Assembly (NCBI GenBank): GCA_900105225.1
Contig: LT629764.1
Coordinates: 5,455,720 to 5,519,719, forward strand
Reading direction: 5' to 3'
DNA: 64,000 nucleotides
DNA from: Paenibacillaceae bacterium GAS479
Lineage (GTDB): Bacteria; Bacillota; Bacilli; Paenibacillales; Paenibacillaceae
The position numbers and the translations under genes are program-made. Positions 9,434 to 18,944 of the stretch are shown here, one piece after another; positions within the stretch are counted from its first letter, which is position 1, and every line of letters starts with the position of its first letter. Below the pieces are notes generated by a model. That model saw only the letters and a list, made by a program, of their open reading frames with translations, was not told where the DNA came from and searched no databases.

Positions 9434-9652
9434 CTATTTCGTTCCAAAGTTCTCCGTTAGATCAGTTTTAGATTTTTCAAGTTCAGCTGTGTAAAAATTA
9501 TTGGCAGCATGCTGCTCTGCAAAGGAAAGGACCTTACCATTATTGGAATAGGATGAAATGTGACATAGCCTTCTAAATTGCAAGAAATGGACATCTTGCA
9601 TTTCATTTGCACCGAATCCAGAGATCCCGTTCTGAAGCAACATATCTTTCAC
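9434..9652 (-). CDS. Hypothetical protein, likely 5'-truncated by the IS256 element
   Basis: A 72-codon frame with no recognised domain. Its 5' end lies within 10 bp of the left inverted repeat of the IS256 element and lacks a ribosome site, so it is probably the 3' part of a gene cut by the insertion. No matching N-terminal part was found on the other side of the element. Confidence 0.3.
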   Translation of the reverse strand: MKDMLLQNGISGFGANEMQDVHFLQFRRLCHISSYSNNGKVLSFAEQHAANNFYTAELEKSKTDLTENFGTK

Positions 9653-9658
9653 TTACAG

Positions 9659-11009
9659 GTCTGTCAAATCTTTTGTGTAAACTCTCTTAAGAGGTTGCTC
9701 CCCTCGGGGAGCAGAATGAAATTCACTTGAGAAAATGCCCGATGCAATCCGGGAAAAAGACGGATAGCTGGAGAAGCATTTGCCCCCAGTTTTGAACGCG
9801 GCCTGTCCATTTGCGTGTCACGTCCATCGTGGCCAAGTAAAGCATTTTGAGCAAGGAATCATCTGTTGGAAAGATACTCTTGCCTTTCGTCACCTTGCGC
9901 AACTGACGGTGGTAGCTCTCAATGATGTTGGTTGTGTAGATAATCTTGCGAATTTCTGCGGGGTACTTAAAGAAAGTCGCGAGCTCGTCCCAGTTGTTGC
10001 GCCAGGATTTCACAATGAGCGGGTATTTGGTACCCCATGTTTTCTCGAAGCGATCGAGCTCTAGTAACGCCATCTCTTCGTTGCCTTATAGATGGGCTTC
10101 AGGTCCGCGGTGACCTTTTTGATGTCCTTGTAGGAGACAAACCGCGTGGAATTACGGATCTGATGGATGATACACTTCTGGATTTCGGTCTGCGGATACA
10201 GGCGGAGATTGCTTGCGTGAAGCCGTTCAAGTTGTCGACACAGGTGATGAGAATGTCTTGGACTCCGCGGTTTATCAGGTCATTCAGGACATTAAGCCAG
10301 AACTTGGAGGACTCGTTCTCGCCGATCCACATGCCGAGTACATCTTTGCAACCCTCTAAGTCAATGCCAATCACCATGTAAGCCGCCTTGTTCACAATCG
10401 CCCCGTCTTGCTTGACCTTGAAGTGAATGGCATCGAGAAAGACAACCGCATACACGGACTGTAGCGGCCGGTTTTGCCACTCTTTAATGAGCGGAATAAT
10501 CTTGTTCGTCACGTTTGAAATGAAGGTCGGAGAAAGGTCGATTCCATACCGATTCTGCAGGTAATCCTGGATCTCCCGAGTACGTACACCTTTGGCGTAA
10601 AGGGCAATAATTTGATCCTCAATGCCAGTTACGTTAGATTGGTGCTTCTTCACGACAAGAGGCTCAAACTCGCCATCACGGTCACGATGGATGCTGATTT
10701 CCTGCTCGCCATACTCGCTTACGATGTTCTTCTTGCTCTTCCCATTGCGACTATTCTTCGTCTGCTTGTTCTGAATGTCATGCTTGGAGTAGCCTAAATG
10801 CGTATCCATCTCGGCTTCAAGCATCTCTTGAAGCGTCTCGGCAAACAGATCTTTTAGCGCATTCTGAGCATCCTGTGCGGAGACCAATTTGTTCTCCTTA
10901 ATGAAAGCTCGTAGCTGCTCTTTCGTCCATAATCCCATGTGTACTCCCCAGCCTTTCGTATACGACCATTTTAATAGATTTGGGAGTTTACACAATCTAT
11001 TTTACAGAC
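9659..11009 (-). mobile_element. Decayed IS256-family insertion sequence
   Basis: Inverted terminal repeats of 26 bp with four mismatches (9659-9684 and 10984-11009, GTCTGT...GTGTAAACTC) bound a 1.35-kb element with one transposase gene. The 8-9 bp flanks do not match each other, so no target duplication survives, which suggests age or later recombination. Confidence 0.88.
9723..10938 (-). pseudogene. IS256-family (mutator) transposase, two frameshifts
   Basis: Translation from the ATG at 10938 (GGGGAG 6 nt upstream) gives the mutator N-terminus and the catalytic segments VFLDAIHFKV and CVDNLNGF. The frame is lost near 10200 where one T appears missing (TGT-ATCCG for TGT-TAT-CCG) and again near 10083 (GCAACGAAGAG). 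The rest, MALLELDRFEKTWGTKYP to the catalytic glutamate region TTNIIESYHRQLRKVTKG, continues in a new frame to 9723. Full length would be about 405 residues, normal for the family. As written it cannot make an active DDE transposase. Confidence 0.9.
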
Positions 11010-11199
11010 TCTCGGCGGCGGATCACCAATTTTATCGAGTGTATCTCAACGTAATTCCCTAGGTCGTGTATGCAAACCTAGTCAAGACAAACTCGAACAC
11101 AAATTGACCTTCTAGTTCCACCACGATTTCGCTTACCATTCTTGAATCAGTTGCTAGGGTTTTACTTTGAACAACCTACTAAAGTTACTTCTAAGTAAA

Positions 11200-11233
11200 A
11201 AAAAAACCACATGGAGATTAAACTCGCATGTGG
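11200..11233 (-). terminator. Terminator after the DUF4279 gene
   Basis: CCACATG and CATGTGG arms form a hairpin followed on the minus strand by nine or more T residues, 34 bp beyond the natural stop of the DUF4279 frame at 11267. Its position supports 11267, not 11411, as the original gene end. Confidence 0.8.
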
Positions 11234-11266
11234 CAAGAATTAAGCAAATATGCAGTTCACTTATCA

Positions 11267-11683
11267 CTAAGAATAAATATAATAATCGAAACTAATAGAC
11301 GCTCCGATTTCCCCAGCAAACTTAATAGTATCAAAATCGAAATAAATAGTCGGTTTATCATTGTTTTCTATATTTATAACTATTAAAAATAAAAAACTCA
11401 ACGAAAATTGCTATTTTAATTCTATCAATACATCTCTTTTAGGCTCAATCATTTCAAGTATGCTTTTTAGCTGGTCATTTATATCAAATGACACTTCATA
11501 TGAAGTACCATATGACCAGCAAGTTTCACTTCTGGGCCTATTAGACTTTGATAGTTCTCCCTTATGATATACATCGGTTGGTGTAATTCCCAATTTATCA
11601 GTTATAATTTGGGTCGAGAAAACATCACCTGTTATAACGAATTCCGCCATTACATTACTGTTTGTTTCTACCACTTGTCCCAC
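11267..11683 (-). pseudogene. DUF4279 protein gene with an in-frame amber codon
   Basis: The first 90 codons read as a DUF4279 N-terminus (FVITGDVFSTQIITDKLGI, SETCWSYGTSYE) and stop at TAG 11411-11413. Reading straight through in the same frame gives 47 more codons (INIENNDKPTIYFDFDTIKF, then FAGEIGASISFDYYIYS) to the next stop at 11267. This restores the roughly 138-residue length and C-terminal pattern usual for the family, whose members are often immunity-like. One substitution accounts for the lesion. A truncated 90-residue product is possible but would lack half of the fold. Confidence 0.8.
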
Positions 11684-12152
11684 TCCTTAATGCTATTTAA
11701 TAAAGTAACCTGTGGCAGTCGGCTCTCCTTTCCCTCCTTTACTGCTGTCCCATAAAAAAACGCCGCAGGGAACTAAAAATTACACAAGCCGGTCACGACG
11801 TAACATTTAGAAACAAGCTGATGGTTCATATCGGCCATCTGCGCCACGCTGACCCCCTTTGTTCGATGCCAACGCAGCAACTCTCCAAGGCATCCGGATC
11901 ATCATCTCTTACCCTGGCTGTACGTTGAAAATAAAGTGTTGCTTGATTTGACACGGTAAAATCGCCAGCTACGCAGAAATATAAGTCTTAGATTCGCAAA
12001 TCAAGAACACGAGCTGCAGCTACTCGAGCCGCTTACCTTCGCCGGCGTGCCGTTCGGAAAGCCTAGACTTCCCAGGAGCGGAAGCCGCAGTTGATCGAGC
12101 TGGTCGCCGCTGTCAGCTCGCCGTTTTAACACCTTCGTCCAACTTAACAGTT
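11684..12152. other. Gene-free stretch, no recognisable element
   Basis: No intact gene, ribosome site or repeat with a known family. GC content is uneven (about 12000-12130 is GC-rich compared with its surroundings), suggesting fragments of lost genes or elements, but none is identifiable by eye. Confidence 0.4.
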
Positions 12153-12665
12153 CTAATCAATTTGAAAATACTTAAAACCACTTACAATTTGAACAATTAC
12201 TTCGTTTGCAGCCCCTTCCTGATCCATTTTATCTATAGTTTCTACTGCCTGATGCGATCCTCTCTCAGTTAAATAATAAGTCCCCTCGCTCGCTTCAATC
12301 AATTTTCTATTGTCCTCAAAATAAATTTCAGGCTGTACCCCCCTTATATTATTATCAGGATCAGGATACGGAAATTCTCCAGCCAGTTTATAATACCGAA
12401 CTATCTCTCTCTGCGATAACTTTGTATTTAATTTTATATATGCGATTACACTCCAGTAACCGCCGCTTCCTCCACCAACCCAATTACGCCCATTGTACTG
12501 TTTTTTCTCTAACAGAGTCGTTTCTGCAGGCAGAGGATAATTAAATAAGTTCTGTGCAAAGCGATTCGAAACTCTTTCTGGTTTACCAATATAAACAACA
12601 ATTAAAACGATAATGAGTACAACAATCGTAAGTGAGAATAATGTTTTATAAGATGTCCTATACAT
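12153..12665 (-). CDS. Membrane-anchored hypothetical protein
   Basis: A 170-residue protein with one N-terminal membrane segment (about residues 9-27) followed by an extracytoplasmic domain rich in Tyr, Asn and Gly (NGRNWVGGGSGGYWSVIAYI, YYKLAGEFPYPDPDNN). No lipobox or catalytic motif is seen and I do not recognise the family. AAGGAGG 4-5 nt upstream of the ATG makes it a convincing gene. It lies between two insertion sequences in an accessory patch. Confidence 0.75.
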   Translation of the reverse strand: MYRTSYKTLFSLTIVVLIIVLIVVYIGKPERVSNRFAQNLFNYPLPAETTLLEKKQYNGRNWVGGGSGGYWSVIAYIKLNTKLSQREIVRYYKLAGEFPYPDPDNNIRGVQPEIYFEDNRKLIEASEGTYYLTERGSHQAVETIDKMDQEGAANEVIVQIVSGFKYFQID

Positions 12666-12699
12666 AGTTACCTCCTTTTATCCTGAATTACGAAAGTGC

Positions 12700-14200
12700 T
12701 ATCTCATAAAAACATAAAAAAGTGCCCTCATCTTTGGTAGAATGGTGTTTGCGAAGACAACATCACCCAAAGAGAGGAGCACCCATAAGGTGAAGTTTAC
12801 CACAAAAATCACGTCGTTGAAAACGGAATTTTCTATGAGAAATACAACAAATTTTGCAGGCAGTAAAGTCATTCTAGGGTTCCTTGAAACCATCCGTTTC
12901 AATCAAGCCCTTAGGACCTTGGGACTCGCCAAATCGGTAAACGCGATTTCCCCCACGCATCGCATCTTGCAGTACCTTATCATCGGTTGGCTCTTGGGCT
13001 GCGAACGTCTTTTTCACTTCCGGTCGCTGCAAGGCGATGCCTTAGTAGCCCATGCGCTTGGCGGCCTTGTGCCTCATCACACGTTGTTAAACAAGGACTT
13101 GCTTCGTCTAGGTAAAGCCCATAATCAGTTAGCTCCAGCCCTCCGAAAATTAACGATCGAGATCATCGCGCCGCGGTTGCTGGGCTCACTGGTCCTCGAT
13201 TTGGATTCCACCGTGGAGACCCTGTACGGGAATCAGCAAGGAGCCGAAGTTGGCTTTAATAGTCAGAAGCGTGGGCGCAAGAGTTATCATCCCTTGCTCG
13301 TGTACGAAGGTCGATCGCGGATGCTGGTGAACGCCTCCTTGCGCCCCGGCAATACAAGCAGTTCCACCGATGTCCTGTCCTTCGCCCAGCAAACGCTCGA
13401 TATGCTTGCTTCCCACGACGTCCGCTATGCGCGGTTCGGCAAAGGCTTTGGCGGCGAGGAGTTCTACGCCTTCTCGGAGTCCCGTCAAATCGGGTACGTC
13501 GGCAAACTGAAATGGACAACCCGTCTTCAGAAACACGTACAAGCCTGTGAGCATTGGCAACGGTTTGTGGATGACGAATGGATCATTGAAGGCGTAACGG
13601 TCGCCTACCAAGCAACGAGTTGGGACAAGATGCGCCGGGTGGCTGTGATTCGCAAAATGCCACGATGGGATGGAGAGCAGTCACAGCTTGAACTTGACGT
13701 ACTCTGGCAATACGAAGCCATGGTGACAACGGAAGCCTGGGAAGCCATCGACGTATGGCGTTTCTCCAACCAGCGCTGTTGCATGGAGAACTACATCAAG
13801 GAAGGCAAAAGCGGTTTGCCATTCACCGGATTCCAACGCAGTCTTTTGCCGCCAATGAAATCGACCTGCTCTTAAAGCTGCTTGCCTACAATCTGTTCGA
13901 ACGATTTAAGCAGCATTGCTGTGAACCGATCCATCAATCCTATACTGTTCAGCGGTTCCGACGAGAGTTTTTCCATTGTGCAGGCGTGTTTGTAAGTCAC
14001 GATCGTCAGATGACGTTAAAGCTGTCTGCATCATTTCAAAACCAGAGGGTCTGGCAGCGGATGGAACAAAAAAGTATTTTATTGGAATGAACGAGTAATT
14101 CCAAAATAAGTCTTGGAAATCCCGTTGCCTCTTCATTTGGGGAGGGGGAAGGTAACGGCTTATTTCATCCACTCTGGATTGAATCACAACTATCTCCTCC
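12700..14200 (+). mobile_element. Decayed IS1380-family insertion sequence (ends approximate)
   Basis: The element is defined by its transposase gene. The left end probably lies near 12720 (GTGCCCTCATCTTTGG). The right end is somewhere past the transposase stop; GCCTCTTCATTTGGGGAGGG near 14129 is a candidate, but the two ends do not form a convincing inverted repeat by eye. The sequence from 14200 to 14375 shows nothing recognisable. Confidence 0.6.
12790..14090 (+). pseudogene. IS1380-family transposase, single frameshift
   Basis: The N-terminal 350 codons have the IS1380 DDE pattern: LVLDLDSTVETLYGNQQGAE with the first aspartates, the GRKSYHPLL motif and the late ENYIKEGKSG region with the catalytic glutamate. 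The frame breaks at 13814-13817 where GGTTTGCC should read GGTTTTGCC. The C-terminus (FAIHRIPTQSFAANEIDLLL to a normal end at 14090) continues in another frame. The GTG at 12790 follows GAGAGGAG, but the start is uncertain. One missing T separates this from an intact transposase. Confidence 0.88.
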
Positions 14201-14375
14201 ATAACTGGATGAGATGCCCAAGTCCGTTTTTCTCCAACGACTGATTCTATAGGCTTTCGTAATTTAGGTTTAATTTTAGCAAAAATCTCTAAATATAGAC
14301 ACGCCTATCCTACGTTGTTTTCCGTCGGACTTGAGTTGGTAATGAGCCAAACCTTCTGAATTCGCATAACAACCA

Positions 14376-14404
14376 AAAATCCGTCCCTGTTACCAGGAAC
14401 GGAT
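14376..14404 (-). terminator. Terminator of the exopolysaccharide operon
   Basis: AATCCGT(T/C)CC arms with a small loop are followed on the minus strand by TTTTT. The stop codon of the last operon gene (14390-14392) lies in the loop, so the hairpin overlaps the gene end. Confidence 0.8.
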
Positions 14405-15472
14405 TACGGCTGCGCTTTCCTCCGAAGGATAATAATGTTTGTCCGAGCTTTTCTCGCCTATGGCGAACACCGAGTAGCCGAGAAAGCTGGACCGACCTTG
14501 GAATATTTCCCGGTATGCCCCGAACAATCGAGCTTGCTCCGCCCCATCCACTTGCTCGGAAGGTGAAGGATTCCACGGCTCGCGGGCCGCATACTCTCGT
14601 GCAGGGAAGCCTAGCTCCGCAAAGTAAAATGGCTTGTCCCACCGCTTCGCTATCTCTTCCAGCTCTCCGGCAACATCCTGCTCTCTTGCGTTAATCTCTG
14701 TCCGGCGCAGCGCCGCGGCAAGTTCCTCAACCGTGTTCACCAGTCGATTAGTCAGCTCAAAATAAGCCGCCACCGAAATGAAATCAACCTCTCCCCATAG
14801 CGGGTTATCTCGCTTTCGCTGGAATTCCACCCGGCTGTCCTCATCCCAAGAGGCCGTATACCACCAATTAGTTTTATACGTAATGAATCCGCTATAGCTC
14901 TTGCGCGCTTCTTTCAATAGCTTGACCCATTCCTCACTGTTGTCCTCCATATGAACCAGGTTAGAAGCAATGATAACGGCCTCCACCTGCATCGGCCCTG
15001 CAAGCTCACTTAGCAGAGGTTGCAGTACTTTGGCGTTCCAATTTTGGAAAAAAGCTGACTGATCCTGAGGTTTCCACCTCGTCTCCACCTCGCTGCCGCC
15101 AGCAATCCACGGATACGGCTCCAAAAGCACCCGTAGCCCGCGTGTATGAAGCTTCGGTATGAGCTCATTCGCTTTTTCCAGACTGGCCGCATCAAGCTCG
15201 AAGTCGCTCGCCGACAAATCCGCTATATTTACAGCTACGGGCACATTGACTGCATTCAGCGCCAGTCGCTCAGCATCGGCTAAAGCCTGCTCAATGGTGT
15301 AGTCCGTGGACAAACTTCCAGAGCGGATCTCTCCTTGAAGCAGCGAACGGCGCTCTGGTTCCCCGTCTTTAGCCCGCTCGTTGCCGATCCACCATACAAT
15401 GGCGGAAGCGACAACGATGAGGCAGGCCGCCTTGAGCGCGGTCCGTTTATTGTTGGACATGCGGCCTGCCAT
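14390..15472 (-). CDS. Membrane-anchored glycoside hydrolase-like protein (GH113-like TIM barrel)
   Basis: The roughly 360-residue protein has an N-terminal membrane anchor (about residues 12-29) and an extracytoplasmic domain with TIM-barrel strand motifs: LRVLLEPYPWI, VEAVIIASNLVHM, VDFISVAAYFELT and FYFAELGFP. The last carries a glutamate where GH113 and related clans place a catalytic acid. It sits where B. subtilis ydaJ and Listeria pssZ supply a GH8 hydrolase to the equivalent cluster, so trimming or processing of the secreted glycan is the likely job. The ATG at 15472 has GGAGGG 8 nt upstream and follows the BcsB gene by 14 bp. The family assignment needs a profile search. Confidence 0.72.
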   Translation of the reverse strand: MAGRMSNNKRTALKAACLIVVASAIVWWIGNERAKDGEPERRSLLQGEIRSGSLSTDYTIEQALADAERLALNAVNVPVAVNIADLSASDFELDAASLEKANELIPKLHTRGLRVLLEPYPWIAGGSEVETRWKPQDQSAFFQNWNAKVLQPLLSELAGPMQVEAVIIASNLVHMEDNSEEWVKLLKEARKSYSGFITYKTNWWYTASWDEDSRVEFQRKRDNPLWGEVDFISVAAYFELTNRLVNTVEELAAALRRTEINAREQDVAGELEEIAKRWDKPFYFAELGFPAREYAAREPWNPSPSEQVDGAEQARLFGAYREIFQGRSSFLGYSVFAIGEKSSDKHYYPSEESAAVIRSW

Positions 15473-15486
15473 TAGGCAACCCTCCG

Positions 15487-17667
15487 TTATCTTTTGCGGT
15501 ATTTTCTCCAAATGAATACGATACCGAGCAGCAGCATCAATAACATCGTGCCGAGCAGCACGGCGAATATTTTGACTTGCCCGGAGCTCAGATTAACTCT
15601 CTCCGCGACCGAGTAGCTGTCATCCTCCGCAAAATAATGATGCAACGCTTTTTCCCAGCGGTCAACTAAAGTTGCATTGCCGACCAGCCCGGAGCCGTAG
15701 CTGCGCTCTTCCACGTATTTCTCCCCTTGAGCCAGGCTCTCGGCATTCGGAGCGGTCACGGCCAAAATTCCGGCCCCATCGCCAGCTGGCGATGAGATCA
15801 ATTGCACCGATGCCAAGCGGCTGGCGAATTCCGGCAGCAGCCGCCGTTTTTCATTGCCGACAAATCGCTCAAAAGTTGAATCATAACCGAACCAGAGCTC
15901 GCTGCTGAGCGAACGCAATAGTTGGCTGTCCTGCGCCGTACTGGCAGCGATCAGATTGAGTCCTTCCAGCTCGGCTGCTCCCCATGCCTTGTCTGTACGC
16001 ACCTGAAGCGAGGCGCTGTTATCCGTCAAGAAGGAACCAAGTCGAGCAGCCATACGCGCCTGCAGGCTGAAGTTTTGGTTCGCAGATGGCGCTGGTACGA
16101 CGAAAGCAGCCTCATTCCAGCGGCCGTTTTTGACAAAAGGCCAAGGATAATGCTCCAGCAGCAGCGCCCGCTCATCCTCTGCCGGCAGGCTGATCGTCGA
16201 ATCCGGCTCGATGTACGCCCAAGGCGTCTGCTCACCGGGACGGGCGCAATTGTAGTCGGTCATTTGCAGGTCAAAGACCACGCTCATCGCCAGGTAGCCG
16301 GATTGTGCGGCTTGGCTTGGAATTGCAACTTCCCACACATCCGAATCGGCTGTGCTGGCATCAAGCTTTTTGCTGCCGGCTGGAATTCCGTTCACATACA
16401 AGGTAACAAGAGACTGGCTGAAGTTCAGATTTTTCGCATATTTCAGTTTAAAATTAGCTTTTGCGCCCGGCAGTACAAGCTTGTTGGAAGGCAGCTTCAA
16501 GTCAAAATTCGCTTGCTGGCGAAATGGGCCTTCGACCTTGAGCCCTTGCGGAAATCCGACCTGATTCAACGTCCAGCGCTCACGAGTGGCATCCTCAGCT
16601 GCGCGGTTCACATTCGTACCAGACGGTAAAAGAGCCTCGCTACCTACAAGCTGGCTCACCAGCTCTGGATTCTGGAGCAGACGAGCGGCCCCATCCAGTG
16701 AAGCGTCATCGCTGCCGCTGACGATGCCCATAAGCAGCTTGCCTTCCTTAAGCGGTGACAACGTCCGGAACAACACCGGACCTTGCTCCAGCTGAGCCAT
16801 CAGTTCAGAGGGAGCCGCCTTACGCAACTCCTCTGGCATGGCGGCAGCAGGACCAACGTAGATCAGATGATCCCCGCGTCGCTCTCCGCTCGACACCTCG
16901 GAGTATGTGCCCATGTGTAGGCCGCTAAGCCCTTCAGCAGCCGAGACGCCAAGCGCGGCAGCAGTTTGCAATGCGGCTGCAACAACTCCATTCGACGGCA
17001 TATCCGGCAAAACAATCGACGTTCCTTTGCCTGTAATATCTCCAGCATCCGGCACAAACGGATAAGGGAATTGGCGAAGCTCAAGAGTTGGCTTTTCGCT
17101 GTCATATTGCACTTCGAAGTAAGAGCCTTTACGAACCAGCAACCAATTCTCATCGGAACGATCATCCACGCATAATCCGATCTCGCCCTGCGCATACCCT
17201 AGCGAAATTCTCACTTCATTGCTGCCCGCTAGGAGATCTGTTACAGGAATGGCCAGGTCCAGCTTACTGCCGGACTCTCCTACCCGTGACAGCTTCATCG
17301 AGTGGAGCGGTTTCCCGTTGACCTCGATCGTCAGCGCCGATGCTTGGGAGAGACTGCTCGCGCGCAGCTCCAGATGGAGCTTGCCAGAGCGCAGCTGCCA
17401 GTGCTCACCTAGCGTAAAAAATGCCGATTGAGCCGCATAGTACCCTTGCAATTTCACATCCTGGCTGTAGGGAAGCCGGATGCTCTGGCCTGCCTTTCCC
17501 GCGGATGGCGGCTCAGCAGATTCAGCTGGCGTTGCTGACGGCTGCTTAGCCGAAGCGGCCGATCCAACGGGCTGCTGCAAGGCAGACGCGGCAGCAGCTT
17601 GCCCAGCGACGCCCAAGCTGACTCCAAGCAGCGTTAACGCCAATGTGGCGGGAATCCATTTTTTCAT
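15487..17667 (-). CDS. BcsB-like exopolysaccharide synthase accessory protein (YdaN/PssD-like)
   Basis: The 726-residue protein has a signal peptide (MKKWIPATLALTLLGVSLGV...AAAA), a Ser/Ala/Pro-rich linker, two repeated carbohydrate-binding/flavodoxin-like modules (LRSGKLHLELRASS and LPGAKANFKLKYAKNLNFSQ), a YEVSS...GDHLIYVGP Rossmann-like part and a single C-terminal membrane helix before IWRKYRKR. This is the architecture of BcsB, which guides nascent glycan across the outer face of the membrane next to the synthase. The ATG at 17667 has GAGGAGG upstream and overlaps the 3' end of the synthase gene region closely. Confidence 0.85.
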   Translation of the reverse strand: MKKWIPATLALTLLGVSLGVAGQAAAASALQQPVGSAASAKQPSATPAESAEPPSAGKAGQSIRLPYSQDVKLQGYYAAQSAFFTLGEHWQLRSGKLHLELRASSLSQASALTIEVNGKPLHSMKLSRVGESGSKLDLAIPVTDLLAGSNEVRISLGYAQGEIGLCVDDRSDENWLLVRKGSYFEVQYDSEKPTLELRQFPYPFVPDAGDITGKGTSIVLPDMPSNGVVAAALQTAAALGVSAAEGLSGLHMGTYSEVSSGERRGDHLIYVGPAAAMPEELRKAAPSELMAQLEQGPVLFRTLSPLKEGKLLMGIVSGSDDASLDGAARLLQNPELVSQLVGSEALLPSGTNVNRAAEDATRERWTLNQVGFPQGLKVEGPFRQQANFDLKLPSNKLVLPGAKANFKLKYAKNLNFSQSLVTLYVNGIPAGSKKLDASTADSDVWEVAIPSQAAQSGYLAMSVVFDLQMTDYNCARPGEQTPWAYIEPDSTISLPAEDERALLLEHYPWPFVKNGRWNEAAFVVPAPSANQNFSLQARMAARLGSFLTDNSASLQVRTDKAWGAAELEGLNLIAASTAQDSQLLRSLSSELWFGYDSTFERFVGNEKRRLLPEFASRLASVQLISSPAGDGAGILAVTAPNAESLAQGEKYVEERSYGSGLVGNATLVDRWEKALHHYFAEDDSYSVAERVNLSSGQVKIFAVLLGTMLLMLLLGIVFIWRKYRKR

Positions 17668-17677
17668 AACATCCTCC

Positions 17678-18940
17678 TCAGAACCGTTCCGTCTTGTACC
17701 ATCTTGCTTCCCGTCGGAGAATGGCATCGCGGATGAATTGATAAAACCCGTTGACAGCAACGATCAGCCACAACTGGCAATAGGTGAAATACATAATTGC
17801 GACCAGCCCGATATTACGCGGCCGACTCTGACCCTTTTCCATGCTGAGAGCAATCGCCATTTCCAGTACAAACACGAGAAAAGCCATCATCCAGAGCAAC
17901 ACGGTGTTGCCGGCGATGTTGTACTCGATCAGTCCTAGAATGCCGAGAATGAAGATCGCATCGGAGAGCACCGCTGAGCTGAGAAAGAGGAAATAGACGG
18001 AGCAGAAATAGATTAAGTCAAAGCGGATATACTTGGATTCGCGGGAAAAAAGCAGTCGGATGTTTTTTAACAGCACATAAACATTGCCCTTCACCCAGCG
18101 GCTGCGCTGCTTCATCCAGACAGGAATCGTCTCCGGCTCTTGCTCCCAGGTGACCGACAGCGGCATGTACTGGATCTTGTAGCCAAAGCGGTAAATCCGG
18201 AAGCTGATCTCGGTATCCTCGGCAATCGCCCGTGTATCCCATCCTCCCATACGCTCGATCAGGCTGCGGCGCACGACAAAGTTGGTACCCGGAATCGTGC
18301 ATAGCCCGAACAGCTGCCAGCGGCCGGCCTGTACCATCCATTGAAAGCCCAACGTCTCGATATTGATGAAACGTGTGAGCCAGTTTTTGCTGCTGTTGCG
18401 AGTGCGGAACTTGCCGATGACCGCTCCAAGACGATCGTTGCGACATAATGTATGAACCAAAATTTTCAGCGCGGAGCGCTCCGGTGTATTGTCAGCGTCA
18501 TAAACGGCCAAAATCTCACCTTTGCTTATCGCATAACCATTGTTGAGCGCCCCGGACTTGCCTTTGCCGCCTGTGATAGCGTCAGTCGTCAGGACACGAA
18601 GATTAATATCCGGGCGGCTAAGCTGCAGCTCGGTCAGAATTTCGCCCGTACCATCGCTGGAATTGTCGTTGATGACGATAATTTCCAGCTTGTCCGAAGG
18701 ATAATCAAGCTGCATGATGGCGCTGACGGTTTGCCCGATTACTTTTTCCTCGTTGTGAGCCGGAATTAGCACCGATACCGATGGATACTCCTCCAACGGC
18801 TCTTCCACTCTCATGGTCAATGTTTTCAGATAATACCTGTAGCCGCCAAAAGTCAGCACAATATTGATCAGCAGCATGAGCCAAATACAGATCATGCAGT
18901 ATAAAAATAAGTAGTCCACGAGGCCAAGCTGCTGCTCCAT
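17678..18940 (-). CDS. GT2 family processive glycosyltransferase (exopolysaccharide synthase, YdaM/PssC-like)
   Basis: A 420-residue membrane GT-A synthase. One N-terminal helix is followed by the catalytic motifs of cellulose/PNAG-type synthases: VSVLIPAHNEE, VINDNSSDGT, VYDADNTPE (DxD), IAEDTEISFR (the ED base) and QRSRWVKGN (QxxRW), and then three or four C-terminal helices. It has no PilZ domain, so c-di-GMP control, if any, must come from another subunit. Polymer identity cannot be read; the Listeria homologous system makes a ManNAc-Gal polymer. Four bases separate it from the upstream gene. Confidence 0.92.
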   Translation of the reverse strand: MEQQLGLVDYLFLYCMICIWLMLLINIVLTFGGYRYYLKTLTMRVEEPLEEYPSVSVLIPAHNEEKVIGQTVSAIMQLDYPSDKLEIIVINDNSSDGTGEILTELQLSRPDINLRVLTTDAITGGKGKSGALNNGYAISKGEILAVYDADNTPERSALKILVHTLCRNDRLGAVIGKFRTRNSSKNWLTRFINIETLGFQWMVQAGRWQLFGLCTIPGTNFVVRRSLIERMGGWDTRAIAEDTEISFRIYRFGYKIQYMPLSVTWEQEPETIPVWMKQRSRWVKGNVYVLLKNIRLLFSRESKYIRFDLIYFCSVYFLFLSSAVLSDAIFILGILGLIEYNIAGNTVLLWMMAFLVFVLEMAIALSMEKGQSRPRNIGLVAIMYFTYCQLWLIVAVNGFYQFIRDAILRREARWYKTERF

Positions 18941-18944
18941 CGGT

